A stretch of DNA of 64,000 nucleotides from Gilichinskyi gelida (GCA_038040385.1 JBBPII010000014.1:105073-169072), one strand, 5' to 3'. Shown: positions 50,054 through 61,134, counted from the first letter of the stretch. The notes: generated by a model from the sequence alone, not told the origin. Made by a program: numbers and translations.

Positions 50054-50132
50054 GGGGTTGCGGAGTCTCGGGGTCTCGGGGTCTCGCGGTCCCGCCCACC
50101 CCGAGACTTCGAGACCCCGAGACCTCGCAACC
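50054..50132. repeat. Octamer-word palindrome between the ACP and dehydratase genes
   Basis: GGTTGCGGAGTCTC-GGGGTCTC-GGGGTCTC-GCGG pairs with CCGAGAC...GAGACCCCGAGACCTCGCAACC. Words of period 8 are shared with 42783-42863. It fills the whole gap. Confidence 0.88.
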
Positions 50133-50402
50133 TCATGCTTGCGGGGTCTGCTCCGCCAGACGCTGCCCGACGAAGTCCGCCAGCGTGGCGACGGAGCGGA
50201 AGTGATCCCGCGCGGAGGTCTCGTTCTTCACCCGGATGCCGAACTCGCTCTCCAGCATCACCACGATCTCCAGCGCATCGATGGAGTCGAGCCCCAGGCC
50301 GCCGGCGAAGAGCGGATCGTCGTCGCCGATGTCGTCGGCGGTCATGTCTTCGAACTTGAGGCGCTCGATCAGGAGCTCTTTGAGTTTTTTGCGCAAGTCC
50401 AT
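50133..50402 (-). CDS. Acyl carrier protein
   Basis: An 89-residue ACP. FAGGLGLDSIDALEIVVMLE contains the phosphopantetheine-attachment Ser in the Asp-Ser-Ile form. It is acidic and helical, followed by EFGIRVKNETSARDHFRSVA, the usual helix III region. ATG 50402 is preferred; 50414 would add four residues. It is the first gene of the minus-strand condensing-enzyme operon and is divergent from the adenylating ligase, with 15-27 bases between the starts. Confidence 0.92.
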   Translation of the reverse strand: MDLRKKLKELLIERLKFEDMTADDIGDDDPLFAGGLGLDSIDALEIVVMLESEFGIRVKNETSARDHFRSVATLADFVGQRLAEQTPQA

Positions 50403-50429
50403 TGGTGATCTCATTCTAGACTGTCCACG

Positions 50430-51716
50430 ATGTTTGAACGATTCCTCGCGCTGACCGCCGCGCAGCCCGACGCGGTCGCGCTCATCGAGGGCGACTCGGG
50501 GCGGGTCACCACGCGCGCGGAGCTTCTGGATCGCGCACACGAGATCGGGCGGCAATACGCGGAAGGCGAGACCATCGCCGTCAGGCTGCCGAACTCGGTC
50601 GACTTCGTGGCCACCGTCGTCGCCGCGATGCAGCGCAACCTGGTCGCCATCCTCATCGACCGCGATGCGCCGCCCAGCGAAGTAGCGCGCATCGTCGAGC
50701 ATTTTGGCCTGCGAACCCGCGCCGCGGCGCTCCCACCCGGTGCGCGCCTCATCAAGCTCACCTCCGGCTCCACCGGGATGCCGAAGGGGATCGTGGCCTC
50801 GGAGGCCAACCTCCTCGCCGACGCGACGAACATCTGCGCCACCATGGACATCCGCGCCGAGGACGTCAACTTCGGCGCGATTCCGATGTCGCATTCGTAC
50901 GGCTTCTCGAACCTCGTCATGCCGCTGCTGACGCAGGGAACGGCGGTGGTGATCTCCAACGACTACCTGCCGCAGTCGGTCCTCGACCTCTGCAATCGTT
51001 ACCAATGTACCGTGGTACCAGCGATCCCCATGGTCTTCGATCACCTCGCGTCCACGGCGAAGGGCGAGTTCGCCACGGTGCGGACGTTCCTCTCCGCCGG
51101 CGCGCCGCTGCCCGAGTCGGTCTCGCGTCGCTTTCGGGAACGGTTCGGCAAGCCGATTCACACCTTCTACGGCTGCAGCGAATGCGGCGGCATCACCTAC
51201 GACCTCGAGGGCGGCTCGGTCGAGCGCGGAACGGTCGGCGGGCCGATGGAGGGCGTCACGCTCTCGGTCGAGCAGTCGCGCCTCGTCGTTTGCGGCGCGA
51301 ACGTGGCCCTCGGATATCTGCACGACGCGACGCACTTCGAGCCGTTCGCGGAGGGCCGCTTCGTGGCCGACGATCTGGTCGACTTCACCGCCGCCGGCGA
51401 GGTCGTTCTCACCGGGCGCGCGAGCGAGTTGATCAACACCGCCGGCCGCAAGGTCAACCCGCGCGAAGTCGAACAGGTCCTGCTGCAGATGGAAGGCGTG
51501 CAGCAGGCCAAGGCTTACGGCGAGCCGGCCGGCGCGCGCGGCGACGTCGTCGCCGCGGCGATCGTCGCCAGCTCCTACATCACCCGCGAGCAGGTGCGCG
51601 AGTTCTGCCGCGCGCACCTCTCCCCGCACAAAGTGCCGCGCATCATCAAACTGATCGACTCGATCCCGGTTGACGATCGGGGGAAGGTGCGGCGGTCGGC
51701 GTTGGCGGAGTTGTAG
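50430..51716 (+). CDS. AMP-dependent acyl/aryl ligase (ANL superfamily)
   Basis: A 428-residue adenylating enzyme, rather short for the family. The P-loop is LIKLTSGSTGMPKGIVASEA; HTFYGCSECGGITYDLEGG and FVADDLVDFTAAGEVVLTGR are core motifs, INTAGRKVNPREVEQVLLQM is the hinge, and the catalytic Lys lies in VDDRGKVRRSALAEL. It probably activates the starter acid or loads the ACP of the divergent operon. In aryl-polyene clusters an equivalent ligase activates the aryl starter. Confidence 0.88.
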   Translation: MFERFLALTAAQPDAVALIEGDSGRVTTRAELLDRAHEIGRQYAEGETIAVRLPNSVDFVATVVAAMQRNLVAILIDRDAPPSEVARIVEHFGLRTRAAALPPGARLIKLTSGSTGMPKGIVASEANLLADATNICATMDIRAEDVNFGAIPMSHSYGFSNLVMPLLTQGTAVVISNDYLPQSVLDLCNRYQCTVVPAIPMVFDHLASTAKGEFATVRTFLSAGAPLPESVSRRFRERFGKPIHTFYGCSECGGITYDLEGGSVERGTVGGPMEGVTLSVEQSRLVVCGANVALGYLHDATHFEPFAEGRFVADDLVDFTAAGEVVLTGRASELINTAGRKVNPREVEQVLLQMEGVQQAKAYGEPAGARGDVVAAAIVASSYITREQVREFCRAHLSPHKVPRIIKLIDSIPVDDRGKVRRSALAEL

Positions 51717-51812
51717 TGTCATCCCGAGCGGAGCGAGGGATCCCGTCCGTTAGAGCGCCGGTCGCACACTCGCGGGGGATTCCTCGCCGTCTTCGCGGCT
51801 CGGAATGACACG
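51717..51812. repeat. Family B palindrome at the convergence of two genes
   Basis: TGTCATCCCGAGCGGAGCGA at the left pairs with CTCGGAATGACACG at the right, with GGGATCCC and GGGGATTCCTCGCC inside. It directly follows the ligase stop codon. It also encodes the last ~20 residues of the opposite flavoprotein (RVIPSREDGEESPASVRPAL). Confidence 0.88.
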
Positions 51813-53351
51813 TCGCGGCTTCATCTGCAACCGCAGGTTGTCCAACTCCGCGATCAGCCACAATCGGAATCCTCGCAGCGCCATCCGTACCGGCGCGAGC
51901 GACAGATTGAAGTACGCGCTGATCCGCCGCCCGTCGTTGCGCGTCCCCGCCTCCCCCACCGCCCGCCGCGCCAGCGCGATGGCCTTGAAGCGCCGGTTGT
52001 AGAACTTCATCAGGTGGTAGCTGAGAGACGCCCGCTTCGGGCCGAGCACCGGCATCCAGAGGAACTTTTTCGCCACGCGATACGCCGGCATGACCAAGAA
52101 AAGGTAGTACTGCGCGGTGTCGAGGAGGAACGACGCGGCGAGCAGGTCGGCCTCGCCCATGTAAAAGTACTTGTCCTTGTAGACCGACTGGAAGAAGCGG
52201 TGATACGAGCGGACGAAGGTCTCGTTGTGCTCCGCGACGCGCGCGGCGACGTCCTCCCCGCGCGTCTGACGGCCGACGATCTCCACGGTGGCGTCGACGC
52301 TGAACGCGGCGTGGTCCAGGCCCGGCGAATAGTACGGATCGAGAAACGCGGCCGCGTCGCCGAGAAGCGCCCAGCCGTTGCCCATGTACTGCCGCGTCAC
52401 GTACGGCAGGTGCGAGTAGAAGCGCAGGTCCTCGAGGCGCGGCGTGGCGCCGTCGAGCAGCTCGGCGAGCGAGGGGATCGCCTCGAGGAACGCGATGAAG
52501 TCGCCCGGGCGGTCCTTGCTCTGGTGCAGCTCGACGAGGCGCTTGTCGAAGACGACGCCGATCGACGTCTCGCCGTTGCCGAGCGGGATCACCCATATCC
52601 AGTAGCCGAGTCCCATGTAGTGATTGGTGGCCAGGCGGCGCGAGCCGATGTTCCGCGCGGCAAGCCAGCCGTGCCGCGCGGCGAGGTCGTCGATGTTGCG
52701 GACGTCTTTCCAGCGGCACCAGATCGCGGCGACGGGATGCTCGTCGTTGCGATCGATGATGCCGAGGCGGCGGCCGAGGAAGGTCACCTTGCCGGTGGCG
52801 TCGAGGAGCCACTTCGCTGTCATCCTGAGCCGCCCTTCGACTTCGCTCAGGGCAGGCTTCGACGGCGAAGGATCTCCGCCGGCGCCACTGAGATCCTTCG
52901 CTTCGCTCAGGATGACGGTGCTCGCGTAGTCCCCTAGCTCCACATCCATCACCTTCGCCGGCCGCTTCAGCTCCGCCCCCTCCCGCACCGCCGTCGCCAG
53001 CAGGTGCTCGTCGAGCGCATCGCGGCGGAGCTGGAACGCCGGCACCGCGCTGCGATAGAAGCCGCCGGCCTCCGTCGCGTTGGCGTGGCCGGTCACTTTG
53101 TCGTTGGAGAACCAGTAGCGCAGCCCCTCTTTCGGCAGTTGCTCGGCCTCGAGGTGGTGCCACATGGCAAGGCGGCGGGTGAGGAACATGGCCGACATTT
53201 CGGTAGTCGCCTCCCCCACCTTGGCGTCGAAGGCCTCCGACTTTTCCACGATCAGGACGCGAAGGTGCGGATGCTCGCGGCGGAGGAGGATTGCGGCCGA
53301 GGCGCCGCTGAATGCGCCGCCGAGGATGATCACGTCGTAGTCGGGAGTCAC
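51750..53351 (-). CDS. FAD-dependent halogenase/monooxygenase-like protein
   Basis: A 533-residue flavoprotein. The N-terminal FAD motif is YDVIILGGAFSGASAAILLR and the SEAFDAKVGEATTEMSAMFL block resembles flavin-dependent halogenases, as does GYWIWVIPLGNGETSIGVVF (Trp-x-Trp-x-Ile-Pro). NGWALLGDAAAFLDPYYSPG is the second FAD motif. Residues ~145-178 (starting VILSEAKDLSGAGG) are an in-frame family B repeat insertion, and the C-terminal ~20 residues are encoded by another family B element. It may modify the product of the adjacent condensing-enzyme operon; halogenation versus oxygenation cannot be decided here. Confidence 0.8.
   Translation of the reverse strand: MTPDYDVIILGGAFSGASAAILLRREHPHLRVLIVEKSEAFDAKVGEATTEMSAMFLTRRLAMWHHLEAEQLPKEGLRYWFSNDKVTGHANATEAGGFYRSAVPAFQLRRDALDEHLLATAVREGAELKRPAKVMDVELGDYASTVILSEAKDLSGAGGDPSPSKPALSEVEGRLRMTAKWLLDATGKVTFLGRRLGIIDRNDEHPVAAIWCRWKDVRNIDDLAARHGWLAARNIGSRRLATNHYMGLGYWIWVIPLGNGETSIGVVFDKRLVELHQSKDRPGDFIAFLEAIPSLAELLDGATPRLEDLRFYSHLPYVTRQYMGNGWALLGDAAAFLDPYYSPGLDHAAFSVDATVEIVGRQTRGEDVAARVAEHNETFVRSYHRFFQSVYKDKYFYMGEADLLAASFLLDTAQYYLFLVMPAYRVAKKFLWMPVLGPKRASLSYHLMKFYNRRFKAIALARRAVGEAGTRNDGRRISAYFNLSLAPVRMALRGFRLWLIAELDNLRLQMKPRRVIPSREDGEESPASVRPAL
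52819..52917. repeat. Family B palindrome inserted in frame in the flavoprotein gene
   Basis: A 99-bp segment bounded by GTCATCCTGAGC and GCTCAGGATGAC, with GAAGGATCTC/GAGATCCTTC inside. 99 bases equals 33 codons, so the reading frame is preserved. It lies just before the conserved KWLLDATGK segment of the enzyme. Confidence 0.92.
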
Positions 53352-53383
53352 GCGCCGCGATCATCCGCTACCATGCGCCGCGC

Positions 53384-54037
53384 ATGCAACAGACCCTCCA
53401 CAACCTTCTCGCCGCCTGGATGCAGTTCGTCCTCGACTGGGGCTACCTCGGCGTCTTCATCATGATGGTCTTCGAGAGCACCGCCGTGCCGATTCCGGCC
53501 GAGGTGGTGATTCCGCCCGCCGCGTACTGGGCGGCGCAGGGGCGCTTCAACATCTGGCTGGTGGTCGTGGCGGCGACGGCCGGCTCGTGGGTCGGCTCGG
53601 CGGGGAGCTACTGGATCGCGTACAAGCTCGGGCGGCCGCTGGTCGAAAAGTACGGCAAGTACGTCTTCCTCAAGCCGGCGAAGATCGAAAAGGCGGACTA
53701 CTGGTTCCAGACCTACGGCGCCGGCGGCATCTTCGTGGCGCGGCTGCTGCCGGGCATCCGGCATCTGATCTCCATCCCCGCCGGGTTGTTCAAGATGAAC
53801 TTCAAGAGCTTCTCGGCGATGACCGTCCTCGGCGCGGGGCTGTTCAACGGCGCGCTGGCCTGGTTCGGAATCCGCGTCCTCGGCGATCAGCCGGCGCTGA
53901 TGAAGGATCCCGGCGCCATGATCACCGTGCTCAAGGAGAAGTCGCACTACCTGATCGGCTTCGCCGTGGTCATCGGCGCGCTGTACTGGCTGATGACCTG
54001 GATGCAAAAGCGGGCAGCGGCGAAGCGCGCGGCGTAG
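53384..54037 (+). CDS. DedA-family membrane protein
   Basis: A 217-residue DedA/VTT-fold protein, likely a lipid scramblase or flippase component such as the undecaprenyl-phosphate recyclers. Family blocks are MMVFESTAVPIPAEVVIPPA, the re-entrant region and IFVARLLPGIRHLISIPAGL (Arg and Pro-Gly residues conserved). There are four to five hydrophobic segments and a basic C-terminus. It is divergent from the flavoprotein gene with 32 bases between starts. Confidence 0.92.
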   Translation: MQQTLHNLLAAWMQFVLDWGYLGVFIMMVFESTAVPIPAEVVIPPAAYWAAQGRFNIWLVVVAATAGSWVGSAGSYWIAYKLGRPLVEKYGKYVFLKPAKIEKADYWFQTYGAGGIFVARLLPGIRHLISIPAGLFKMNFKSFSAMTVLGAGLFNGALAWFGIRVLGDQPALMKDPGAMITVLKEKSHYLIGFAVVIGALYWLMTWMQKRAAAKRAA

Positions 54038-54041
54038 TTCC

Positions 54042-54449
54042 TCAGTGCCAGAGGCCCAGAACGAGGCCGAAGAGAAGGAACTGCACGAGGTGGTAGCCGC
54101 CGTCGATCAGCCACATGAGCGCGCTGCGGTTGGCGAACTGGTAATTGATCCCGAAGCTCGTGGCCACGAAGCAGGCGCCGGCGAGGAATCCCATCCGCAG
54201 CGCGTCGCCGAGCGGCGGGTTCGGCCCCAGCAGGAACGCGAATGCCCACGCCGCGATCAGCGAGAAGATGAAGCTGGCGATGAAGACGCGCGTCGGATGC
54301 TTCGGCCCTTTCGGCATCTCGCCGTCAGCGGGAAGCATCCCTGCCTCCCGTCCCCACAGCCGCCCGAAGACCGGCTTCGCGTACCAGAGGCCGCCGAGCA
54401 GGAAGCTCGAGCCGGCGGCGACGATGACCGCGCACCAATTGACCTGCAT
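54042..54449 (-). CDS. DUF1761 family membrane protein
   Basis: A 135-residue protein with four membrane segments. The opening VNWCAVIVAAGSSFLLGGLW followed by YAKPVFGRLWGRE and later the FGINYQFANRSALMWLIDGG block match DUF1761. Function unknown. It ends 5 bases from the convergent DedA gene and lies 9 bases after proC on the minus strand. Confidence 0.85.
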   Translation of the reverse strand: MQVNWCAVIVAAGSSFLLGGLWYAKPVFGRLWGREAGMLPADGEMPKGPKHPTRVFIASFIFSLIAAWAFAFLLGPNPPLGDALRMGFLAGACFVATSFGINYQFANRSALMWLIDGGYHLVQFLLFGLVLGLWH

Positions 54450-54458
54450 GAGGGGATT

Positions 54459-55292
54459 CTACGACTTCGTGTCGCGCGGCATCATCGCTTCGCCCAGCTC
54501 GCGCGATCGTCGCGTCGCCGCCTCCACCGCATTCATCAGGGTGGTGCGCACGCCGCCGTGCTCCAGGGTGTGAAGGCCGGTGATGGCCGTGCCGCCGGGC
54601 GAGGTGACCATGTCCTTCAGCCGGCCGGGGTGCTCGTTCGTTTCCAGAAGGAGCTTCGCCGATCCGAGCAGCGTCTGCGCGGCGAGCAGTTGCGCCGTGC
54701 GCCGCGACAGACCGACCTTGACGCCCGCGTCGCTCAGCGCCTCGAGGATCAGGAAAACGTACGCCGGACCGGAGCCGGAGAGGCCGGTGACCGCGTCGAG
54801 CAGCGACTCGTCGAGCACGACGGTGACGCCGACGGCGTCGAAGATGCGCTTGGCGTCGTCGAGATCGGACTCGCGGGCGTGCTCGCCGCGCGCGATGGCC
54901 GTCGCCGCCGCGTCGACCAGAGCGGGCGTGTTCGGCATGGCGCGGACCACGCGCGTCCCCGCCGCCAGTCTCGACTGAATCGCGGCCACCGGAACGCCGG
55001 CGGCGATGGAGATCACCAGCGCCTCGGCGTCGATGGCGTCCGCGATCTCGTCGAGCACGCGCCCGAGGATCTGCGGCTTGACCGACAGCACGACGATCGC
55101 CTGCCGTGCGGCCTCGCGATTGTCAGGCGTGGCGCGGATGCCGTATCGCTCGGCCAGCTCGCGGCGGCGCTCCTCTCGCGGCGCCGATGCGGTGACCTGC
55201 TGCGGCGTGAAGTCGTGGCCGCGCAGCAGGCCGCGAATCATCGCCTCGGCCATGTTGCCCGCGCCGACGAAGCCGATGGTCTTGTCGATCAT
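54459..55292 (-). CDS. proC: Pyrroline-5-carboxylate reductase
   Basis: A 277-residue NAD(P)H-dependent enzyme completing proline synthesis. The dinucleotide motif is TIGFVGAGNMAEAMIRGLLR, with IVLSVKPQILGRVLDEIADA, VVRAMPNTPALVDAAATAIA and the C-terminal GLSGSGPAYVFLILEALSDA and TSPGGTAITGLHTLEHGGVR blocks intact. A family A palindrome separates it from secA. Confidence 0.96.
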   Translation of the reverse strand: MIDKTIGFVGAGNMAEAMIRGLLRGHDFTPQQVTASAPREERRRELAERYGIRATPDNREAARQAIVVLSVKPQILGRVLDEIADAIDAEALVISIAAGVPVAAIQSRLAAGTRVVRAMPNTPALVDAAATAIARGEHARESDLDDAKRIFDAVGVTVVLDESLLDAVTGLSGSGPAYVFLILEALSDAGVKVGLSRRTAQLLAAQTLLGSAKLLLETNEHPGRLKDMVTSPGGTAITGLHTLEHGGVRTTLMNAVEAATRRSRELGEAMMPRDTKS

Positions 55293-55299
55293 TGGGGAA

Positions 55300-55413
55300 C
55301 CCTCATCCGCCGCTTCGCGGCACCTTCTCCCGCAAGCGGGAGAAGGACAACTTGGCCCCTCTCCCGCTTGCGGGAGAGGGTGGCCCTGAGCGCAGCGAAG
55401 GGCCGGGTGAGGG
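55300..55413. repeat. Palindromic intergenic element, family A (copy 2)
   Basis: CCCTCATCCGCC at the left pairs with GGCCGGGTGAGGG at the right. Inside are CTTCTCCCGCAAGCGGGAGAAG and CCTCTCCCGCTTGCGGGAGAGG, as in copy 1 at 21131-21244. It fills the gap between secA and proC. Confidence 0.9.
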
Positions 55414-55416
55414 CGA

Positions 55417-58161
<2,745 letters not shown>

Positions 58162-58218
58162 CGTGTTTTTCTCCAGCAACAACCGAACCGGCATGTAGGG
58201 CGGGCTTCAGCCCGCCGA

Positions 58219-58479
58219 TCAGCCGATGGTCGCGGGAGCGCGGGGGGAGGAGGCGCCGGTGAGGGGGGCGTCGACGGTGGCGACCGGCGCGGCCGTCGTG
58301 CGAGCGCCGCGCGCAGCAGCCGACCCGTCATCCCGAGCGGAGCGAGGGATCTCCGACTTCGCAACCTGAGATCCTTCGCCGTCTGCGCGGCTCAGGATGA
58401 CGGAAGCGCGGACGACCGGGGCCTCAGCGGCACCGGTGATCGCGCCGAAGGCGATGGCAAGGAGGAGATACAGGTTCAT
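58219..58479 (-). CDS. Small exported ORF built partly from a family B repeat
   Basis: An 86-residue ORF with a hydrophobic start (MNLYLLLAIAFGAITGAAEA), then about 25 residues encoded by the family B palindrome (VILSRADGEGSQVAKSEIPR followed by SARDDG), and an Ala/Thr-rich tail. It may be a degraded secreted-protein gene into which the repeat inserted in frame, or a spurious ORF. It lies between secA and the M50 protease. Confidence 0.4.
   Translation of the reverse strand: MNLYLLLAIAFGAITGAAEAPVVRASVILSRADGEGSQVAKSEIPRSARDDGSAAARGARTTAAPVATVDAPLTGASSPRAPATIG
58327..58402. repeat. Family B palindrome upstream of secA
   Basis: GTCATCCCGAGCGGAGCGAG pairs with GCGCGGCTCAGGATGAC and GGGATCTC with GAGATCC. 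Its right arm, GAGATCCTTCGCCGTCTGCG followed by CGGCTCAGGATGACGG, is the reference used to reconstruct the IS110-split copy. Confidence 0.9.
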
Positions 58480-58512
58480 ACGGCGACGAACGGAACGGTA
58501 AGCCTAGCACTC

Positions 58513-59403
58513 CTATTTCGCCAGCGCGGCGAGGTGATGCATGGTCGTGAAGGTCTGGTGTCCGAGGAACACCACGAGAATGAAGTAGACGGCGGCGATG
58601 CCCGCCCGCTGTCCGAGAGTGACGTCGTAGAAGGACTTGTCGTCCTTCTCGCGCGCGATCGACGCGTAGACCTGAAAGGCGACCAGCAGCAGGATGATCA
58701 GCATCAGCGGATTCGGCTGCTTGGCCACCTTGTAGATCAGCCAGCCGCCGCCGAAGACCCACATCCACTTCGTCACCGCGCCGGAGATCCGCCCGCCGTC
58801 GAGCATGCCGATGGGGAGGAGGTTGAGCAGGTTTACGCCGAAGCCCGCGGCGGCGATCGCGAGGTACAGCGGCTGCTCGAGCCACTTGTAGAGCTGCAGC
58901 ACCACCAGCGACGCCGCGGTGCCGAAGATCGGCCCCGCGAGACCGATCTGCGCGTCGTCGTACGCGGAGCGCGGCTGGTCTTTCAGCGTCACCGCGCCGC
59001 CGATGAACGGGATGAACACCATCACTCCTGCGCGAAGCCCCTTCGCTCGGATGACCACAGCGTGTCCGATCTCGTGAATGAGGATGATCAGAAGGAAGCC
59101 GAACACCAGCGCGATCGGGTACTCGCGAAACACGATGGCGTACGCGGCGAGCGAGACCGCCATCGATCCGCCGGCCAGCGCGAATTGCCCGAGGCCGAAG
59201 CCCTCGAAGGGATTGACGGCGTAGGAGCGGAGGTAGTCGAAGGCGACGAAGACCAGCGCCTTGAGCTTGAGGAGGAGGACGGTCAGGGCCAGCAGGGTGC
59301 CGGAGAGGAATTTGGTGAAGCGGCCCTTGTGGGCAGCTAGCAGCTTGCCGCTGGCAGCTAGCTGCGAGCTGCCGGCTTCATTGTCGGACTGCTCGGAATC
59401 CAT
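58513..59403 (-). CDS. M50-family site-2-type membrane metalloprotease
   Basis: A 296-residue intramembrane zinc protease. HEIGHAVVIRAKGLRAGVMV holds the His-Glu-x2-His site and NLLNLLPIGMLDGGRISGAV the third ligand (Asp-Gly). Six or so hydrophobic segments are visible. From ATG 59403 the N-terminal ~25 residues contain AGSSQLAASGKLLAAHK, encoded by a heptamer-word repeat similar to that in rho. Substrates are unknown, possibly membrane anti-sigma factors. It diverges from the next gene across 48 bases. Confidence 0.9.
   Translation of the reverse strand: MDSEQSDNEAGSSQLAASGKLLAAHKGRFTKFLSGTLLALTVLLLKLKALVFVAFDYLRSYAVNPFEGFGLGQFALAGGSMAVSLAAYAIVFREYPIALVFGFLLIILIHEIGHAVVIRAKGLRAGVMVFIPFIGGAVTLKDQPRSAYDDAQIGLAGPIFGTAASLVVLQLYKWLEQPLYLAIAAAGFGVNLLNLLPIGMLDGGRISGAVTKWMWVFGGGWLIYKVAKQPNPLMLIILLLVAFQVYASIAREKDDKSFYDVTLGQRAGIAAVYFILVVFLGHQTFTTMHHLAALAK
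59333..59376. repeat. Heptamer-word repeat inside the M50 protease gene
   Basis: On the minus strand GCAGCTC-GCAGCTA-GCTGCC faces AGCGGCA-AGCTGCT-AGCTGCC, an imperfect palindrome of 7-base words. It encodes SSQLAASGKLLAA, almost the same peptide as in the rho extension. Confidence 0.78.
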
Positions 59404-59451
59404 TGACAGGGCTCGCGATACAACGCCGGACCCGGTGCTATATTCCGGCCC

Positions 59452-61065
59452 GTGTCGCCCTCCGACGTCGACGATCTCCGCGTCCAACTCCGGGAGCGCG
59501 GGTACCTCTCCCACGGCATCGAACGATGGTTCGCCCTCGACCCCTGGAGGTCGCGGGCCTTCTGGATGGAGTTGATCGCCGTCGCCGGCAAGGGCGCCGC
59601 CCTCATCGCCCTTTTCGCCGTCGTCCCGCTCGTGGCGGTCATGCTCTTTCGCAACCATCCCCTCACCGCGCTGGAAACGCTCGCGATGTCTCTCCTCTAC
59701 GGAGTGACGGCCGCGGCTGTTTCGTTTCTCTTCCTCATCGGTGTTGCGCTACTGCTCCGTTTGCGCCCTGCCCTCGCCGTCGACACCCCGCGCGCGCTGC
59801 TGGCCATCTCCTTTGCCGCCGCCGCGATCCTCGCCGCGCCGATCGCTGTCTGGTGGTACCGCTTCGACGCGCCGCCCTCGACGCCGGAGCTGATCGCCGG
59901 GGTCCTGCTCATCGCCCTCTTCTTCGTCATGGCCACCATCGTCGTCTCCGCCGCGCTGCTCTCGTTCTCCATCTACGAATTGCGGCGCGTTCCGGTCCTG
60001 CATCAGAAGCCGCGCGGCATGGCGATGACCGTGGCCGCGGCGGTCCTGATCGCGCTGCTGTTCATCCCCGCGTACGCCACGCAGGAGAAGCGCGCGTCGC
60101 CGGCCACGCCGCTGCAGGTGGTGACCACGCCGAGCGAGCGCCGCGTCGCGCTGGTCGCGGTCGACGGCCTGACGTGGGAGATCTTCGGCTCGCGCCCTGC
60201 GCTGGTGAACGCGTTCCGCCGAAGCAACCCCGCGCCGCCCCTGGAGGGCGAATCGACGGCCGAGCGGTGGGCGACCGTCGGCACCGGCGTCCCGGCGCGC
60301 GTGCACGGCGTGCGGGCCATCGAAGGGATCCGCTTCCGCGGCGGCGCGCACTTGCTGCAGGCGCTCTCGCGCGCCGATTTCGTCCTGCACCATCTCGCAG
60401 AGAGCGCCGGCCTTGCGCAGCGACAGCCGCTGCCGCCGACCGTCCGGCGCCGCGACTACGTCTGGGAGATCTTCGCCGCGCGCGGCGTGCCGTCGGCCGC
60501 CGTCAACTGGTGGACCTCCGAGACGCGGCGCGACGGCGCGCTCGACTCCGTCGGCCAGGAGTCCGTGTTCGCCGCGGCGAAGGGCGACGCCGCCGCGGTC
60601 GATGCGGTCGCCGCCGCGCACCTCCTCGCTTCCGTCGACCGCGACAAGCCGCGCGTGGCCACCGTCTACCTCCCCGCCCTCGACATCATTCTCAACCGCC
60701 TCCCGCTCGACCCCTCGGCGCGCCTGGCCTCGTCGGTCCGCGCGCTCGACGGCGTGGCGGCGGTGGTCGGCGCGATGCGTGGCCGGGGATACGACGTCAT
60801 GCTGATCGGTCTGCCGGGCGACCGGCAGGCCGGCCGCGCCGTCATCGCCGACACGTTTCTGGCGCAGAACGCAGCGCCGCTCGACCTGGCGCCTACACTC
60901 TGCGCGCTGGAGGGCTTCCCGCCCTCGGCGGAGATGCCCGGCCGCGCGCTGGCAGGCGAGACGCAGCGCATCGCAACGTACGGCGCCCGCGAACAAGGGC
61001 AGGCGACGGTCAAGGTCAACCAGGAGTACTACGAGAATCTGAAATCGCTGGGGTACATACGGTGA
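59452..61065 (+). CDS. Membrane protein with alkaline-phosphatase-superfamily domain
   Basis: A 537-residue protein, GTG start at 59452. The first ~40 residues are cytoplasmic, four to five membrane helices span ~45-205, and the C-terminal ~320 residues form an alkaline-phosphatase/type I phosphodiesterase-like domain: RRVALVAVDGLTWEIFGSRP, VGTGVPARVHGVRAIEGIRF, and near the end APLDLAPTLCALEGFPPSAE. Some metal ligands of the superfamily are not obvious, and the domain looks abbreviated. It may transfer or hydrolyse envelope phospho-groups. Confidence 0.75.
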   Translation: MSPSDVDDLRVQLRERGYLSHGIERWFALDPWRSRAFWMELIAVAGKGAALIALFAVVPLVAVMLFRNHPLTALETLAMSLLYGVTAAAVSFLFLIGVALLLRLRPALAVDTPRALLAISFAAAAILAAPIAVWWYRFDAPPSTPELIAGVLLIALFFVMATIVVSAALLSFSIYELRRVPVLHQKPRGMAMTVAAAVLIALLFIPAYATQEKRASPATPLQVVTTPSERRVALVAVDGLTWEIFGSRPALVNAFRRSNPAPPLEGESTAERWATVGTGVPARVHGVRAIEGIRFRGGAHLLQALSRADFVLHHLAESAGLAQRQPLPPTVRRRDYVWEIFAARGVPSAAVNWWTSETRRDGALDSVGQESVFAAAKGDAAAVDAVAAAHLLASVDRDKPRVATVYLPALDIILNRLPLDPSARLASSVRALDGVAAVVGAMRGRGYDVMLIGLPGDRQAGRAVIADTFLAQNAAPLDLAPTLCALEGFPPSAEMPGRALAGETQRIATYGAREQGQATVKVNQEYYENLKSLGYIR

Positions 61066-61069
61066 AAGA

Positions 61070-61134
61070 TGAACGCGGAACGATGAACGATGATCCTACC
61101 GTCATCGTTCATCGTTCATCGTTCATCGTTTGCC
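61070..61134. repeat. Heptamer-word palindrome after the phosphatase-like gene
   Basis: GATGAACGCGGAACGATGAACGATGA on the left pairs with CATCGTT-CATCGTT-CATCGTT-CATCGTT on the right (period 7). It immediately follows the stop codon and precedes a gene start truncated by an IS remnant. Confidence 0.9.
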
